Shown here one piece after another: positions 52,879 to 60,932 of a DNA stretch of 64,000 nucleotides (position 1 is the stretch's first letter; each line of letters opens with the position of its first letter). The notes beneath the pieces were generated by a model that worked only from the letters and a program-made list of their open reading frames with translations, was not told the DNA's origin and made no database searches. This stretch comes from Salegentibacter sp. (GTDB taxonomy: Bacteria; Bacteroidota; Bacteroidia; Flavobacteriales; Flavobacteriaceae). The position numbers were made by a program, and so were the translations under genes. Where the stretch lies: contig CP051246.1 of NCBI GenBank assembly GCA_017795085.1, forward strand, positions 742,514 to 806,513. Reading direction: 5' to 3'.

Positions 52879-53930
52879 TGAAGGAAGCTAAAGAAGAAAA
52901 CCCTGAACTTGAAAATCAGGATGAATCACTGTATGAACACTATAAGTTCGAAGCCGGCCCCGGCCAAAGTCCACTGCGGGTAGATAAATTTCTAATGAAT
53001 TTTATTGAAAATGCTACCCGAAATAAAATTCAGAAAGCGGCGAAAAGTGGAAATATCTATGTGAATGATGAGCAGGTAAAACAGAATTATAAGGTAAAAG
53101 CCGGTGATTTAGTACAGGTAATGTTTGAACATCCGCCTTATGAGTTTTTACTTACGCCTGAAGATATTCCGCTTGATATTGTCTATGAAGATGAAACCTT
53201 GCTGGTGGTGAATAAAGCTGCGGGAATGGTAGTGCATCCCGGCCACGGAAACTATAGCGGTACGCTTATTAATGCCCTTGTTTACCATTTTGAAAATCTG
53301 CCCAATAACAGCAGCGAACGCCCCGGACTTGTACACCGAATAGATAAAGATACCAGCGGACTTCTGGTTATTGCTAAAACCGAAGAAGCTATGGCCCATC
53401 TGTCCAAACAATTTTTTGACAAAACGAGCGAACGGGAATATGTGGCCCTGGTTTGGGGAAATGTAGATGAAGATGAAGGAAGGGTTGAAGGCAATATTGG
53501 CCGCCATCCTAAGAATCGTTTACAAAACACGGTTTATGAAGGAGAGGAAGCAGAAAAAGGAAAACCGGCCGTAACCCATTATAAAGTTTTAGAACGTTTT
53601 GGCTATGTAACATTGGTTTCCTGCAAACTGGAAACCGGACGCACGCATCAAATTAGGGTGCATATGAAACATATGGGGCATACCCTTTTTAATGATGAGC
53701 GTTACGGGGGAGAACGAATTTTAAAAGGCACCACATTTACCAAATACAAACAATTTGTAGAAAACACTTTTAAAATTCTACCACGGCAAGCCCTTCACGC
53801 AAAGACTTTAGGTTTTACCCATCCCAAAACCGGAAAATGGCTGAGTTTTGATTCTGAAATTCCCGATGATATGCATTCGGCAATTGAAAAATGGCGGAAA
53901 TATGCGAGTAATTTAACGGGAGAGCTTTAG
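52878..53930 (+). CDS. rluD: RluA/RluD-family 23S rRNA pseudouridine synthase
   Basis: 350 residues. An N-terminal S4 domain (about 32-90, 'LRVDKFLMNFIENATRNKIQKAAKSGNIYVN') precedes the synthase domain. The catalytic motif 'PGLVHRIDKDTSGLLVIAKT' contains the Asp of HRIDKDT (about 153-161), and 'LETGRTHQIRVHMKHMGHTLFND' completes the family marks. It is predicted to modify 23S rRNA uridines, as RluD does. Its ATG overlaps the PASTA gene stop (TAATG). Confidence 0.93.
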   Translation: MKEAKEENPELENQDESLYEHYKFEAGPGQSPLRVDKFLMNFIENATRNKIQKAAKSGNIYVNDEQVKQNYKVKAGDLVQVMFEHPPYEFLLTPEDIPLDIVYEDETLLVVNKAAGMVVHPGHGNYSGTLINALVYHFENLPNNSSERPGLVHRIDKDTSGLLVIAKTEEAMAHLSKQFFDKTSEREYVALVWGNVDEDEGRVEGNIGRHPKNRLQNTVYEGEEAEKGKPAVTHYKVLERFGYVTLVSCKLETGRTHQIRVHMKHMGHTLFNDERYGGERILKGTTFTKYKQFVENTFKILPRQALHAKTLGFTHPKTGKWLSFDSEIPDDMHSAIEKWRKYASNLTGEL

Positions 53931-53947
53931 CTACATCTCATGTTAGA

Positions 53948-54002
53948 TTCCGAAACAAGTTCGGAATGACGATAGTTTTTGCCATCACCCAAAACTTGTT
54001 TC
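53948..54002. repeat. Dispersed-repeat element between rluD and the monooxygenase
   Basis: TTCCGAA (53948-53954) pairs with TTCGGAA (53960-53966), and GAAACAAGTT (53952-53961) recurs inverted at 53993-54002. This is the 'CCGAAACAAGTTCGGAATGACG' type of intergenic repeat known to me from Flavobacteria. Related shorter versions are at about 3035 and 18245. Confidence 0.55.
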
Positions 54003-54015
54003 AGGGTCTAAGTAG

Positions 54016-55062
54016 TTAAGAATTAGAATTCCCTTCAATATATTCCGCTAAATAAGCTGCGTCTTTTTTTATACCGCCCAAAGTGGCCGAACCACGGGTG
54101 TAAAGCCAAGGCAAACCAATAAAATAAAGACCTTTAATATTACTAACTCCGCGATAATGTTTCGGGTAGCCGTCTTTTGAAAGTTCCAGGCCTTCTATCC
54201 AGTTAAAATTTGGCCGGTAACCAGTGGCCCAAATAATGTTTTTTAAGTTGGTGAGCTCGGCTTTTTCAGTTTGAATAATCTGATTCTTAGCATAAATGGT
54301 TTTACCAACAGACACTACATTTTCTCGTTTTAAAATTGCTTTTACATCGGTACCGATAATAGGTTGGCGATTTCGGCTTAGCTTTTTTCCAATCCAGTGG
54401 TCTTTATTAAAGCCTAGAATTCCCGTTTTCTTCAACCACCAAAATAAAGTCTTTCCCAACAACTCTTGCGGAAGTACTTTTACATTTGTTTCTCCTGAAA
54501 AATAAACCGTTCGGTTGGTTTGGGATATTTCATCAAGTATTTGAAAGCCAGAATCTCCTGCACCTACTACCATTGCCTTTCCGGGGTGTAATTGTGAAGG
54601 ATTTTTATAATAATTAGAATGTACCTGGAAGATTTCAGGACTTATATTTCGGGCAAATCCGGGTGTATAAGGAATATGAAATGGCCCGGTGCCCACAATC
54701 ACGTTTTTAGCTTGCAGATTACCTTTATTGGTTTTTATTTCAAAATAATCGTCTTTCTTTTCAAGGCCTTCTACCAAAATTTCCAATTTGATGGGAAAAT
54801 CAAATTCCCGGGCATATTTTTTAAAATAATCGGCTACATCCTCTTTTGAAGGATAATAGCCTTTTGGAGAGGGAAACTCCATTCCGGGCAGGTTGTTGAA
54901 CTCAGAAGGAGTGAATAAACTAAGGGAATCCCAGCGGTTTAGCCAGGAAGCCCCGATTTCATTTTCCTTATCCAGGATAAGAAAATCCCGCTGATTTTTC
55001 TTCAGAAAGTAAGCTATAGAGAGTCCGGCCTGTGCCGCCCCGATAATTATAAAATCCCGCAT
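54016..55062 (-). CDS. Flavin-containing monooxygenase-like NAD(P)/FAD oxidoreductase
   Basis: 348 residues from ATG 55062 (MRDFIIIGAAQAGLSIAYFL); a Met 36 codons upstream is rejected. The first FAD loop is GAAQAGLS (a GxGxxG variant), the second dinucleotide loop is 'MVVGAGDSGFQIL' (about 157-169), and 'IIWATGYRPNFNWIEGL' is typical of CzcO/FMO-like proteins. The reaction is unknown; the family oxygenates small S- or N-containing compounds. The creatininase-family gene lies divergent, 140 bp away. Confidence 0.88.
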   Translation of the reverse strand: MRDFIIIGAAQAGLSIAYFLKKNQRDFLILDKENEIGASWLNRWDSLSLFTPSEFNNLPGMEFPSPKGYYPSKEDVADYFKKYAREFDFPIKLEILVEGLEKKDDYFEIKTNKGNLQAKNVIVGTGPFHIPYTPGFARNISPEIFQVHSNYYKNPSQLHPGKAMVVGAGDSGFQILDEISQTNRTVYFSGETNVKVLPQELLGKTLFWWLKKTGILGFNKDHWIGKKLSRNRQPIIGTDVKAILKRENVVSVGKTIYAKNQIIQTEKAELTNLKNIIWATGYRPNFNWIEGLELSKDGYPKHYRGVSNIKGLYFIGLPWLYTRGSATLGGIKKDAAYLAEYIEGNSNS

Positions 55063-55201
55063 AAAGAGGTTTTCAGCAAAAATAAGCTTTCCCGCCGGGC
55101 TACTCAAATCTTTGTGTTTTCTTACTTTTGATGTCCATAATGGGCATTTAAAATGGCTGGTCAATGCCATTTGGAATAAATAATCAAAATCAATTTGAAT
55201 T

Positions 55202-55975
55202 ATGAGTGATAAAATCAGGCCGTATGTTTTGGCGGAAACAAACTGGAAACATGTAAAAGATGAAAACTATTCTGTAGCGATTTTGCCCTGGGGTGCTACT
55301 GAAGCTCACAATTATCACCTACCCTACGCCACCGATAATATTTTAGGCGAGGGAAGTGCAGTTGAATCGGCAAAAATAGCCTGGGAGAAAGGTGCTAAAC
55401 CGGTTATTTTGCCCACCATTCCATTTGGCGTGAATACCGGGCAAATGGACGTAAAGTTATGTATGAACCTGAACCCTTCAACACAATATGCCATTTTAAA
55501 AGATGTGGCGCAGGTGTTACAGGCTCATCAAATTGATAAATTGGTGATTTTGAACGCGCATGGTGGAAATAATTTTAAGCAAATGATAAGGGAGTTGAGC
55601 CTGGAATATCCAGACCTATTTGTTTGTGCCATCAACTGGTGGCAGGTGGGCGATACCGATGCTGTTTTTGATGAACCCGGCGACCACGCAGGTGAACTGG
55701 AAACTGCTGCGGTAATGCATTTTAGACCAGAATTGGTATTGCCTTTGGAGGAAGCCGGAGATGGCGCCGATCGAAAATTTAAACTCCGCGGATTAAAAGA
55801 AGGCTGGGTAAGCACGCAACGGCAATGGACCAAAGTAACTGAAGATACAGGAGTGGGAAACCCAAAAGCAGCGACTGCCGAAAAAGGGAAAAAATATGCA
55901 GAAGAAACTTCAGAAAAAATAGCCGATTTCCTCTTAGAGCTTCATCACGCTGATATCAATGACTTATACGAATAA
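55202..55975 (+). CDS. Creatininase-family amidohydrolase
   Basis: A 257-residue metal-dependent hydrolase. 'WGATEAHNYHLPYATDN' (about 29-45), 'LNAHGGNNFKQM' (about 118-129) and 'DHAGELETAAVM' (about 156-167) supply the metal-binding Glu, His and Asp residues of the creatininase/mycofactocin family. The true substrate (creatinine or another small amide) cannot be told. Its stop is 3 bp before the lrgA start, so it is probably in one operon with lrgA-lrgB. Confidence 0.88.
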   Translation: MSDKIRPYVLAETNWKHVKDENYSVAILPWGATEAHNYHLPYATDNILGEGSAVESAKIAWEKGAKPVILPTIPFGVNTGQMDVKLCMNLNPSTQYAILKDVAQVLQAHQIDKLVILNAHGGNNFKQMIRELSLEYPDLFVCAINWWQVGDTDAVFDEPGDHAGELETAAVMHFRPELVLPLEEAGDGADRKFKLRGLKEGWVSTQRQWTKVTEDTGVGNPKAATAEKGKKYAEETSEKIADFLLELHHADINDLYE

Positions 55976-55978
55976 ATT

Positions 55979-56311
55979 ATGTTGAAAGGGCTGCTTTATA
56001 TTTTTGGGTTTTTAATTGCGGGAGAATTACTCACCCGTCTTTTCAATTTGCCGGTGGCGGGAAATATCATCGGGATGCTGCTCATTTTTATAGCTTTAAA
56101 GCTGAAAATCATAAAACTAAAAGATGTGAAACCAGCCTCAGATCAGCTTATAAAATATTTAGTAGTATTTTTTATTCCCTATGGCGTAGGGCTTATGGTA
56201 TATTTTAAACTTATTGCAGAATATTGGATCCCGCTTAGTCTTGGTTTGGTTTTTAGTAGTATTTTAAGTTTATATATTTCAGGAATTATACTTCAAAAAT
56301 TCGGAAAATGA
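55979..56311 (+). CDS. lrgA: CidA/LrgA family membrane protein
   Basis: A 110-residue protein with four hydrophobic helices. The conserved motif 'LPVAGNIIGMLLIFIALKLKII' (about 24-45) marks the CidA/LrgA holin-like family. It overlaps lrgB by 4 bp (ATGA). The pair is best known from control of murein hydrolase activity and pyruvate uptake in Gram-positive bacteria; the role in Flavobacteria is not established. Membrane localisation is inferred from the helices. Confidence 0.88.
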   Translation: MLKGLLYIFGFLIAGELLTRLFNLPVAGNIIGMLLIFIALKLKIIKLKDVKPASDQLIKYLVVFFIPYGVGLMVYFKLIAEYWIPLSLGLVFSSILSLYISGIILQKFGK

Positions 56312-57012
56312 ATGATTTATTTAACGTTCCGGTTTTTGGGGTTTCCATTACCCTGGCCGCTTATTTTTTTGCGATAAATCTTCGGAAAAAATGGAATTAT
56401 GTGTTGCTAAATCCGGTGTTGATTTCAGTAGCCGTTATTATTATTTTTTTGCTGATTTTTAATATCGATTTTGAAACCTATAATATTGGCGGAAAATATA
56501 TTAGCTTTTTCCTAGGCCCTTCGGTAGTGGCTTTGGGCGTGTTTTTTTATGAAAAATATGAGGAGGTTAAAGAAAACCTGAAAGTATTTTTGGTAGCGGT
56601 TTTTACCGGAGGAATCTTCGGAATCATAAGTATTATTGGTTTTTTAATACTAATGAATATCCCGGAAGTATTAATCCGTTCTTTAGCGGCTAAATCAGTT
56701 ACCACGCCAATTGCCATTGAAATATCAAAACTCGTAGCCGGTACACCTGAAATAACCGCAGGAATGGTGATTGCAGTGGGGATTTTTGGCAATGCTTTCG
56801 GCCCGTATATTTTAAAGAAACTGGGAATATCCAATAAATTGGCTATTGGTGCTGCCCTGGGTACGGCCGCACATGGAATTGGCACGGCAAGGGCTTTTGA
56901 AGAAGGAAAATTACCAGGGGTATACAGTGGTCTGGCCATGTGCATAAACGGAATTATCACTGCTCTGGTTACACCTTATTTACTGCAGTTATTTTTGGGG
57001 AATTTCACCTGA
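56308..57012 (+). CDS. lrgB: LrgB family membrane protein
   Basis: A 234-residue protein with about seven to eight helices. 'FLGPSVVALGVFFYEKYEEV' and 'AKSVTTPIAIEISKLVAGTPEITAG' (about 125-155), then 'GTAAHGIGTARAFEEG', are the LrgB/YohK signatures. It partners with the overlapping LrgA. Its last 24 bp overlap the end of the opposing cation:proton antiporter gene. Confidence 0.93.
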   Translation: MNDLFNVPVFGVSITLAAYFFAINLRKKWNYVLLNPVLISVAVIIIFLLIFNIDFETYNIGGKYISFFLGPSVVALGVFFYEKYEEVKENLKVFLVAVFTGGIFGIISIIGFLILMNIPEVLIRSLAAKSVTTPIAIEISKLVAGTPEITAGMVIAVGIFGNAFGPYILKKLGISNKLAIGAALGTAAHGIGTARAFEEGKLPGVYSGLAMCINGIITALVTPYLLQLFLGNFT

Positions 57013-58260
57013 TTCGTTTTCATCTTTTTCTGTTTTTCGCTTAAAGTATTCAATAATCGATGGGGCGGTAAGTCCGTGGAGTATTATTGAGATTAAAATA
57101 ATGTACGCGGTAATGGAGTAGAGTTCATTTTTATATTCAAAACCATCAAACTCTACAAAAGCCCAGGAGAGGTAAAACACCGATCCAATTCCTTTAATTC
57201 CCAGAAAGCTGATGGCAAGTTTGTTTTTAAAACTCTCTTTTATTCCCATCATACTTATAATTCCGGCAATTGGACGTATAATTAAAAGGAAAGTGAAAGC
57301 GAAAACTATGCCTCTCCAATCGGTAAGACTTAACATCCCGTTCATAATAGAACCTCCAAAAAGAATAATCCAAACCACGAGTAAAATCCGTTCAATTTCG
57401 TGTATAAAATCATGCATTTTGGTTTTATAATCTCCACTAACTTTTTCGTAATGGCGTAGGCTTAGCCCTGTGAAAAATACGGCGAGAAAGCCATATCCAT
57501 GCAATAGTTCGGCTGCCCCATAGCTAAACAGGGTAAGCGAAAGTGCCAGGAAACCATCAAAAGTTTTAATACCAGAATATTTATGAAGTCTGTCTAAAAT
57601 AAAACCGATAGCCTTTCCTATGGCAAAACCTATAATGGTTCCTATAATTATTTTTAGAAAGAATTTATCCAACATCCAGTCGGTAAAATCAAATGCAGTC
57701 CAACTGCCTGCCTGGGCAACCAATACAGCCATATAGGTAAAGGGAAATGCCAGGCCATCATTAAGGCCGGCTTCGGCAGTTAAGGCAAAGCGTATTTTTC
57801 CTTTATATTCTTTTTCCCGATCGGGATCATCGAGCTGGGTTTCCGCAGCTAGAACAGGATCGGTGGGGGCAAGAATTGCAGCCAGTAATAAAGAGGAAGG
57901 AACACTTAAATATAAAAAGTATTCACCCAGGAAATAAGCCGATGCCATACAAAGCGGCATAGTTAAAAAAACTAGTAGAAGCGGTCTTTTCCAGGCTTTG
58001 AAGCTATAATTATTTCCGATTTTCAGGCCGGCACCCATTAGGGAAATAATCACGATCATTTCCGAAAAATACATCAATCCCTCATCGGCCCAAAGTGGGT
58101 CTGGCCATCCCAGGGGCAAACCGGCAACAAAAAGCAGAAATCCAATTAGTAATAGGATTATGGGGCCGCTTATTTTTATTCTTTTAGAAACAGAAGGTAG
58201 CCAGGCCATTATTAGGGTGGCAAAACCTAAGCCCGCAAGAATCCAGTAGTGTTCTTTCAT
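56989..58260 (-). CDS. Cation:proton antiporter (CPA1, NhaP-type)
   Basis: A 423-residue protein with about 12 hydrophobic helices. The family's ion-binding region appears as 'ILAPTDPVLAAETQ' (TDP, about 130-143) and 'ALTAEAGLNDGLAFPFTYM' (ND motif, about 163-181). It would exchange Na+ (or K+) for H+ across the inner membrane. No C-terminal regulatory domain is present. Its 3' end overlaps lrgB on the opposite strand. Confidence 0.92.
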   Translation of the reverse strand: MKEHYWILAGLGFATLIMAWLPSVSKRIKISGPIILLLIGFLLFVAGLPLGWPDPLWADEGLMYFSEMIVIISLMGAGLKIGNNYSFKAWKRPLLLVFLTMPLCMASAYFLGEYFLYLSVPSSLLLAAILAPTDPVLAAETQLDDPDREKEYKGKIRFALTAEAGLNDGLAFPFTYMAVLVAQAGSWTAFDFTDWMLDKFFLKIIIGTIIGFAIGKAIGFILDRLHKYSGIKTFDGFLALSLTLFSYGAAELLHGYGFLAVFFTGLSLRHYEKVSGDYKTKMHDFIHEIERILLVVWIILFGGSIMNGMLSLTDWRGIVFAFTFLLIIRPIAGIISMMGIKESFKNKLAISFLGIKGIGSVFYLSWAFVEFDGFEYKNELYSITAYIILISIILHGLTAPSIIEYFKRKTEKDENESGEIPQK

Positions 58261-58436
58261 AGGATTACTAAAAATAAGAGATTTTTTTCAGCTTAAGTTG
58301 AGTTTTGGAAAAGTCTAACAATTGCTTAAGTAAAAAGTTTCAGGGTATTTACCTATGAGCATATATCCCGTTATCATGTTTAGGTTTGGTGATTTACGGA
58401 AAATTAAATAGTTCAATAAAAGCTTCGCATTGAAGT

Positions 58437-58934
58437 TTAAAATAGGATTTCCTTATAACCCCAGACTTTATAAAGAAAAAGCACAAAGAAGCCCACTGCC
58501 ACGAGAAATTCCATAAAAGTAGAGGCTAAAAACCCGATAAATGAGCCGAAAGCAGCTTTTACGGCAATTTTTGAATCGGTTTTATTGATAATTTCTCCTA
58601 CGAAAGCTCCTATAAAAGGTCCAATAATTATTCCCAGTGGAATAGGTGCAATGAGCCCAACCACCAAGCCTATAGTAGCGCCCCACATACCGGCTTTGCT
58701 TCCGCCGTATTTTTTAGTACCAAGTGCCGGAATAACAAGCTGAAGCGCATAAATTATAATCGCAATTACCAGAGTAACTCCCAAAAAACAGTAATTAATT
58801 GGTACAGAAGGAGCGATATAGAGCAGGAGCAAGCCAATCCAGCTTACCGGAACCCCTGGTATTATAGGTAGAAAACTTCCCATAATTCCAACGAGCATGC
58901 AAATTGCTCCCAAAGTAAAAAACAGAATATCCAT
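58437..58934 (-). CDS. DUF456 family small membrane protein
   Basis: A 165-residue protein with four to five hydrophobic helices. 'FLPIIPGVPVSWIGLLLLYIAP' near residues 23-44 and 'GTKKYGGSKAGMWGATIGLVVGLIAPIPLGIIIGPFIGAFVGEII' are typical of DUF456. The function of the family is unknown. It stands alone between the antiporter and the BlaI gene, transcribed away from BlaI. Confidence 0.9.
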   Translation of the reverse strand: MDILFFTLGAICMLVGIMGSFLPIIPGVPVSWIGLLLLYIAPSVPINYCFLGVTLVIAIIIYALQLVIPALGTKKYGGSKAGMWGATIGLVVGLIAPIPLGIIIGPFIGAFVGEIINKTDSKIAVKAAFGSFIGFLASTFMEFLVAVGFFVLFLYKVWGYKEILF

Positions 58935-58991
58935 AGGATTTAATTATTTAGTGAAGGTACATTTTTCAGTGTAAATCGGAATAATTTTTTT

Positions 58992-59009
58992 AAACTAAAA
59001 AATTAGGTT
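58992..59009 (+). promoter_or_regulatory. BlaI-like operator, upstream copy
   Basis: AAACTAA-AAAA-TTAGGTT, an 18-bp imperfect palindrome that directly abuts a perfect copy at 59010-59027. It lies about 110 bp before the BlaI-family gene. Confidence 0.55.
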
Positions 59010-59027
59010 AAACTAAAAACTTAGTTT
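59010..59027 (+). promoter_or_regulatory. BlaI-like operator, perfect copy
   Basis: AAACTAA-AAAC-TTAGTTT is a perfect 7+7 palindrome with a 4-bp spacer. BlaI/MecI dimers bind such short palindromes in their own promoter. A TATATTAG sequence just downstream (59027-59034) could be the promoter core. Confidence 0.65.
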
Positions 59028-59118
59028 ATATTAGCAGAGTGAATTGAAAAAGAATCAAAGAGAAGAGAATCAAGAAAAAAGACTCCCACCTTCGTGGAAG
59101 TAACTAAAAGAATTATTT

Positions 59119-59481
59119 ATGAAACAACTAACCAAAGCAGAGGAAGAGATTATGCAAATTCTTTGGAAATTGGAGAAAGCCAATGTGGCAACAATGATTG
59201 AAGAAATGCCAGAGCCGAAACCGGCATACAACACGGTTTCAACCATTGTGCGTATTCTGGAAGATAAGGGCTTTGTAGATCACGAAAAAAAGGGTAAAGG
59301 TTATTTGTATTTTCCATTGATTACTCGTGAAACCTATAGTAATCAGAGTATGAACAAATTGATGGACAATTACTTTAACGGCTCTTTTAAAAGTATGGTG
59401 TCTTTTTTTATGAAAAAAAACGATTTGAGTACAAAAGATCTGGAGGCTATTTTAAAGGAGATTGATAAAAATGAAAAATGA
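59119..59481 (+). CDS. BlaI/MecI/CopY-family repressor
   Basis: A 120-residue winged-helix repressor: 'LTKAEEEIMQILWKLEKANVATMIEEM' and 'YNTVSTIVRILEDKGFVDHEKKGKGYLYFPLI' form the DNA-binding domain (about 3-70), and the C-terminal helices (about 75-118) dimerise. In the classical pair the M56 protein cleaves BlaI upon a cell-wall signal. The next gene is such an M56 protein (4-bp overlap). Autoregulation through the two upstream operators is inferred. Confidence 0.95.
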   Translation: MKQLTKAEEEIMQILWKLEKANVATMIEEMPEPKPAYNTVSTIVRILEDKGFVDHEKKGKGYLYFPLITRETYSNQSMNKLMDNYFNGSFKSMVSFFMKKNDLSTKDLEAILKEIDKNEK

Positions 59482-60932
59482 TGCTACATTATATTTTACA
59501 AATACTGATTTTTCAGCTCTTGTTTTTAGTGCTGTATGAACTTTTCCTGAAGCGAGAAACTTTTTTTAGTTCCAATCGTTGGTATTTATTAATTACACCA
59601 CTTATTTCATTATTACTTCCGTTTGTAAAACTGGATTTTTTAGGTGGATTTTTTGAAGGTACTCCGGCAGCTTCCTGGTCGAATGTTTTGCTGCCGGAAG
59701 TTTATCTGGGTGCCGAGGCGGGGGCTGTGGAAACCCTCCCCGAAGTTCATTTACAGGAAAATCAGGGATTTCAACCTAATTGGTGGCTAATAGCTTATTT
59801 TTCAGGTTTTATCATTTCATTAATTTTATTATTACGGAAATCCTTTAGTTTATGGCGCTTATTTCGCTTTAAAAAGAAAGCGGAAAGTCGACATTTTCGA
59901 CTTATTGAAGTACCAAAATCGAGAGTGGCCTTTAGTTTTTATAAAACCGTGTTTTTAGGTGCCGACCTATCCGAAACCGAAAAACAGCAAATTTTACTAC
60001 ACGAATTGGTGCACGTAAAGCAGCTTCATAGCTTGGATTTATTGCTTTTTGAAGTCTTAAAAATCATCTTTTGGTTTAATCCGCTCGTGTATATTTTTCA
60101 GCAAAAAATTGCTATGCAACATGAGTTTTTAGCCGATGACAAAGCTTCTAAAACACTAGAGAAAAAAAGTTATTTTGAGCAATTGCTCAACACGGCGTTT
60201 AACACGCAACAAATATCATTTACCAATCAATTTTTCAATCATTCATTAATCAAAAAACGAATTATTATGTTACAAAAATCAAAATCGAAATCAATTGCAA
60301 AATTCAAATTCCTAATCATTGTGCCGCTCCTGGCGGTAATGCTAATGTATGTGTCTTGTTCTGATGATTCTGACGGGATGAACAACGAAGACTCAATTTC
60401 AGAAAAACTTGCTGAGATTAAAGAGGCCGTGGATAATGGTAAAGAATTGAATGAAGAAGAAGTAAAACAATTGGCTGAAATTATGGCGGAAGCAAAAGGA
60501 TTTGTTCCACCAACACCACCAACACCGCCTGAATCTCCATCAAAGTCAGAATCTTCACAGACTTACGAAGATGTTCCTTACGCCGTAGTTGATGAAGTAC
60601 CAGTATTTTCAGGTTGTGAGGATTTAGGGTCAAATGAAGAACGCAAAAATTGCATGACTTCAAAAATAACTGAATTTGTTAGTGATAATTTTAATACTGA
60701 TAAGGTAAAGGAATTTGCCAAACCCGGGGTTAACCGTGTTATTGTTCAGTTTAAAATTGATAAAACCGGGAAAGTGGTCAATGCCAAGGCCAGAGCAGCC
60801 GAGCCAGAACTTGAAAAAGAAGGCATCCGCGTAATTTCTTCTATTCCAGATATGGAACCCGGGAAACAAGATGGTCAAAATGTAGGGGTGATGTATTCTT
60901 TACCTATAGTTTTTCAGATTGGAGATGAATAA
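59478..60932 (+). CDS. M56 (BlaR1-like) metallopeptidase with C-terminal TonB_C-like domain
   Basis: 484 residues. Four membrane helices in the first 290 residues include a zinc site HELVH (His 175, His 179) in 'LLHELVHVKQLHS'. The last helix (about 275-295) is followed by an acidic and proline-rich linker ('PPTPPTPPESP', about 341-352). The periplasmic C-terminus (about 365-484, 'PVFSGCEDLGSNEERKNC' and 'VIVQFKIDKTGKVVNAKA') resembles a TonB_C domain rather than a penicillin-binding sensor. So it may sense something other than beta-lactams. Confidence 0.93.
   Translation: MMLHYILQILIFQLLFLVLYELFLKRETFFSSNRWYLLITPLISLLLPFVKLDFLGGFFEGTPAASWSNVLLPEVYLGAEAGAVETLPEVHLQENQGFQPNWWLIAYFSGFIISLILLLRKSFSLWRLFRFKKKAESRHFRLIEVPKSRVAFSFYKTVFLGADLSETEKQQILLHELVHVKQLHSLDLLLFEVLKIIFWFNPLVYIFQQKIAMQHEFLADDKASKTLEKKSYFEQLLNTAFNTQQISFTNQFFNHSLIKKRIIMLQKSKSKSIAKFKFLIIVPLLAVMLMYVSCSDDSDGMNNEDSISEKLAEIKEAVDNGKELNEEEVKQLAEIMAEAKGFVPPTPPTPPESPSKSESSQTYEDVPYAVVDEVPVFSGCEDLGSNEERKNCMTSKITEFVSDNFNTDKVKEFAKPGVNRVIVQFKIDKTGKVVNAKARAAEPELEKEGIRVISSIPDMEPGKQDGQNVGVMYSLPIVFQIGDE

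Noticed and set aside
53148..53530. Minus-strand frames (up to 119 codons) inside rluD
   Set aside because: rluD is unambiguous over the whole span with its catalytic motif; the antisense frames are by-products of its codon usage.
56547..56960. 137-codon minus-strand frame inside lrgB
   Set aside because: It mirrors the hydrophobic codons of lrgB and has no similarity to a known family; lrgB is clearly the real gene.
59119..60932. Classical beta-lactam resistance pair blaI-blaR1
   Set aside because: There is no penicillin-binding sensor domain in the M56 protein and no beta-lactamase gene nearby.
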